Assembly (NCBI GenBank): GCA_005877655.1
Contig: VBOC01000158.1
Coordinates: 1-7,715 of the forward strand
Length of the DNA: 7,715 nt
Direction: 5' to 3'
DNA from: Ignavibacteria bacterium
Lineage (GTDB): Bacteria; Bacteroidota; Ignavibacteria; UBA10030; SZUA-254
Part shown: piece by piece, positions 6,564 to 7,715 of the stretch
Layout: each line of letters starts with the position of its first letter
Position numbering within the stretch: the stretch's first letter is position 1
Position numbers and translations under genes: made by a program
The notes under the pieces: generated by a model
What the model saw: only the letters and a program-made list of their open reading frames with translations
Database searches by the model: none
Told to the model about the DNA's origin: nothing

Positions 6564-7715
6564 CTATTGAGAGCCGGCCTTTTGAGGGCGTTCCGGGTTG
6601 AGGTAGCCCGCAAGCCATTCGAAAATCGTTTTGTGCCATAATTCACTGTTCTGAGGCTTGAGAACCCAGTGCCCCTCATCCGGGAAATAGAGCCACTTCG
6701 ACGGGATTCCCTTCCGCTGAAGCGTTGTGAAAAGGCTGATGCCCTCATCGAGCGGAACCCGGAAGTCGAGCTCATTGTGGATGACAAGATTGGGGGTCTT
6801 GAAGTTTGCGGCGTATTTGTGCGGAGAGAATTTATCAAAGTCCGGCGTTTCCCAGGGAATCCCGTGCTCCCATTCATCGAACCAGACCTCTTCGGTCGAG
6901 CCGTACATGTTGTAAAAATTGTAGACGCCGTCGTGCGTGACAAGAGCCTTGAATCTGTCCGTGTGACCCTGGAACCAATTCATCATATAGCCTCCAAACG
7001 AAGCGCCCGCAGACGCCATGCGGATCGTGTCGATGTACGGGAGACGGGTCATGTAGTCAAGTCCGTTCATGAGGTCGACGTAGACTTTGCCGCCCCAGTC
7101 ACGGCTGATCTCGTCCACAAATTTCTGGCCGAAGCCCGTGCTTCCGCGAGGGTTCGGGAGAGCGAGGACATATCCTTGAGCGGCCCAAACTTCGGAATTC
7201 CATCGGTACGACCAGGAGTTCAGGAACGCGCCCTGCGGTCCGCCGTGCACCCAAAATACGAGCGGATATTTCATTGTCCCGGTAGCGGCCGCGCCGTTGG
7301 CCGCGTTCCCCCGGCTCGCTGCTCCTCCTGAGGCAAACATCGGGGGCTTAATGATCCACATCTGGACATTGGCTCCGTTGGCGCCGGTGAACGAGACGTT
7401 TTCGGGTTGGGTGAATGTCAATTGCGAAATGAGGGCGTCATTCACGTGCGTAAGTTGCTTCATGCCTTTACCGCTGGCCGAGGATGAAAAAACCTCAACG
7501 GGGTGTGTGAGTGACTGGTGGGAGAACACCATCGTTTTCCCGCCTGCAGATACGCTGACATCGCTGTTCACTGCGTCATCAACAAGCTTCTTCACCTCTT
7601 CACCGGTGACGGGGACCGACCAAACCGGCTTGTTCGCCTTCTCTTCGGCCTCGAAATAGAGCGTCTTGCCGTCGGCGGACCAGGTGAACGACTCGACGTC
7701 GGAATCAAAATTCGA
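6564..7715 (-). CDS. S9 family serine peptidase (prolyl oligopeptidase type), C-terminal part
   Basis: The frame is open from the right edge to TAG at 6564-6566, giving 383 visible residues. A GTG at 7595 is an internal valine, not a start: the frame upstream continues with propeller-like sequence (FTWSADGKTLYFEAE). Residues 1 to about 120 are the end of the beta-propeller, which normally restricts access to peptide substrates. The alpha/beta-hydrolase domain follows, with HGGPQG (157-162) as the oxyanion region and a complete catalytic triad: nucleophile Ser239 in GASFGG (codon 6999-7001), Asp317 in ELDFRVP (6765-6767) and His349 in DEGHW (6669-6671). This resembles S9C/DPP5-like exopeptidases of roughly 650-700 residues, so about half the protein is missing. 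Such enzymes are often periplasmic, but the N-terminus that would show a signal peptide is outside the window. An Ala/Gly-rich insert lies at about 128-147. Confidence 0.93.
   Translation of the reverse strand, partial: SNFDSDVESFTWSADGKTLYFEAEEKANKPVWSVPVTGEEVKKLVDDAVNSDVSVSAGGKTMVFSHQSLTHPVEVFSSSASGKGMKQLTHVNDALISQLTFTQPENVSFTGANGANVQMWIIKPPMFASGGAASRGNAANGAAATGTMKYPLVFWVHGGPQGAFLNSWSYRWNSEVWAAQGYVLALPNPRGSTGFGQKFVDEISRDWGGKVYVDLMNGLDYMTRLPYIDTIRMASAGASFGGYMMNWFQGHTDRFKALVTHDGVYNFYNMYGSTEEVWFDEWEHGIPWETPDFDKFSPHKYAANFKTPNLVIHNELDFRVPLDEGISLFTTLQRKGIPSKWLYFPDEGHWVLKPQNSELWHKTIFEWLAGYLNPERPQKAGSQ

Noticed and set aside
6669..7331. + strand ORF (220 residues) opposite the S9 peptidase
   Set aside because: It is antisense to the catalytic domain, whose full Ser-Asp-His triad shows the real coding strand.

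Overview
The window looks like an ordinary chromosomal segment from a moderately GC-rich member of the Bacteroidota/Chlorobiota/Ignavibacteriota side of the FCB group. This placement is an inference. It rests on the tandem DUF4159-DUF4175 gene pair, a DUF2851 protein, a subfamily-2 PyrF and an S9 peptidase of the type common in that group. No rRNA or other marker is present to confirm it. I see no mobile element, CRISPR array, tRNA or prophage signature.

Left part, + strand (1-3837): the 3' end of a DUF4159 gene runs with a 19-base overlap into a very long DUF4175 gene. The DUF4175 protein has three N-terminal membrane segments, a beta-rich domain, several hundred residues of Gln/Lys/Glu/Met-rich coiled coil, a Gly/Met-rich stretch and a charged C-terminal tail. 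In related genomes such pairs commonly lie at the end of a MoxR ATPase/DUF58/BatA-like operon. That would make this the tail of an envelope-associated, chaperone-like module whose earlier genes lie outside the window.

Right part, - strand (3852-7715), in transcription order: the C-terminal half of an S9 prolyl-oligopeptidase-family serine peptidase that runs off the window's right edge; a candidate 43-residue single-pass membrane protein that starts on GTG behind a good ribosome binding site; pyrF (orotidine 5'-phosphate decarboxylase, last step of UMP synthesis); and a DUF2851 protein of unknown function. The DUF2851 and DUF4175 genes converge, with only 14 bases between their stop codons.

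No stretch over 300 bases lacks a gene. The 128-base gap 5385-5512 between pyrF and the DUF2851 gene holds a good ribosome binding site but no convincing promoter or terminator. The 241-base gap 6323-6563 between pyrF and the peptidase holds the small ORF and a short hairpin. The many long antisense ORFs are shadows produced by GC-rich codon usage. The points most worth following are the uncharacterised DUF4159/DUF4175 pair, the nuclease-like residue pattern and Cys cluster in the DUF2851 protein, and the small membrane ORF. None amounts to clear evidence of a new multi-gene system.
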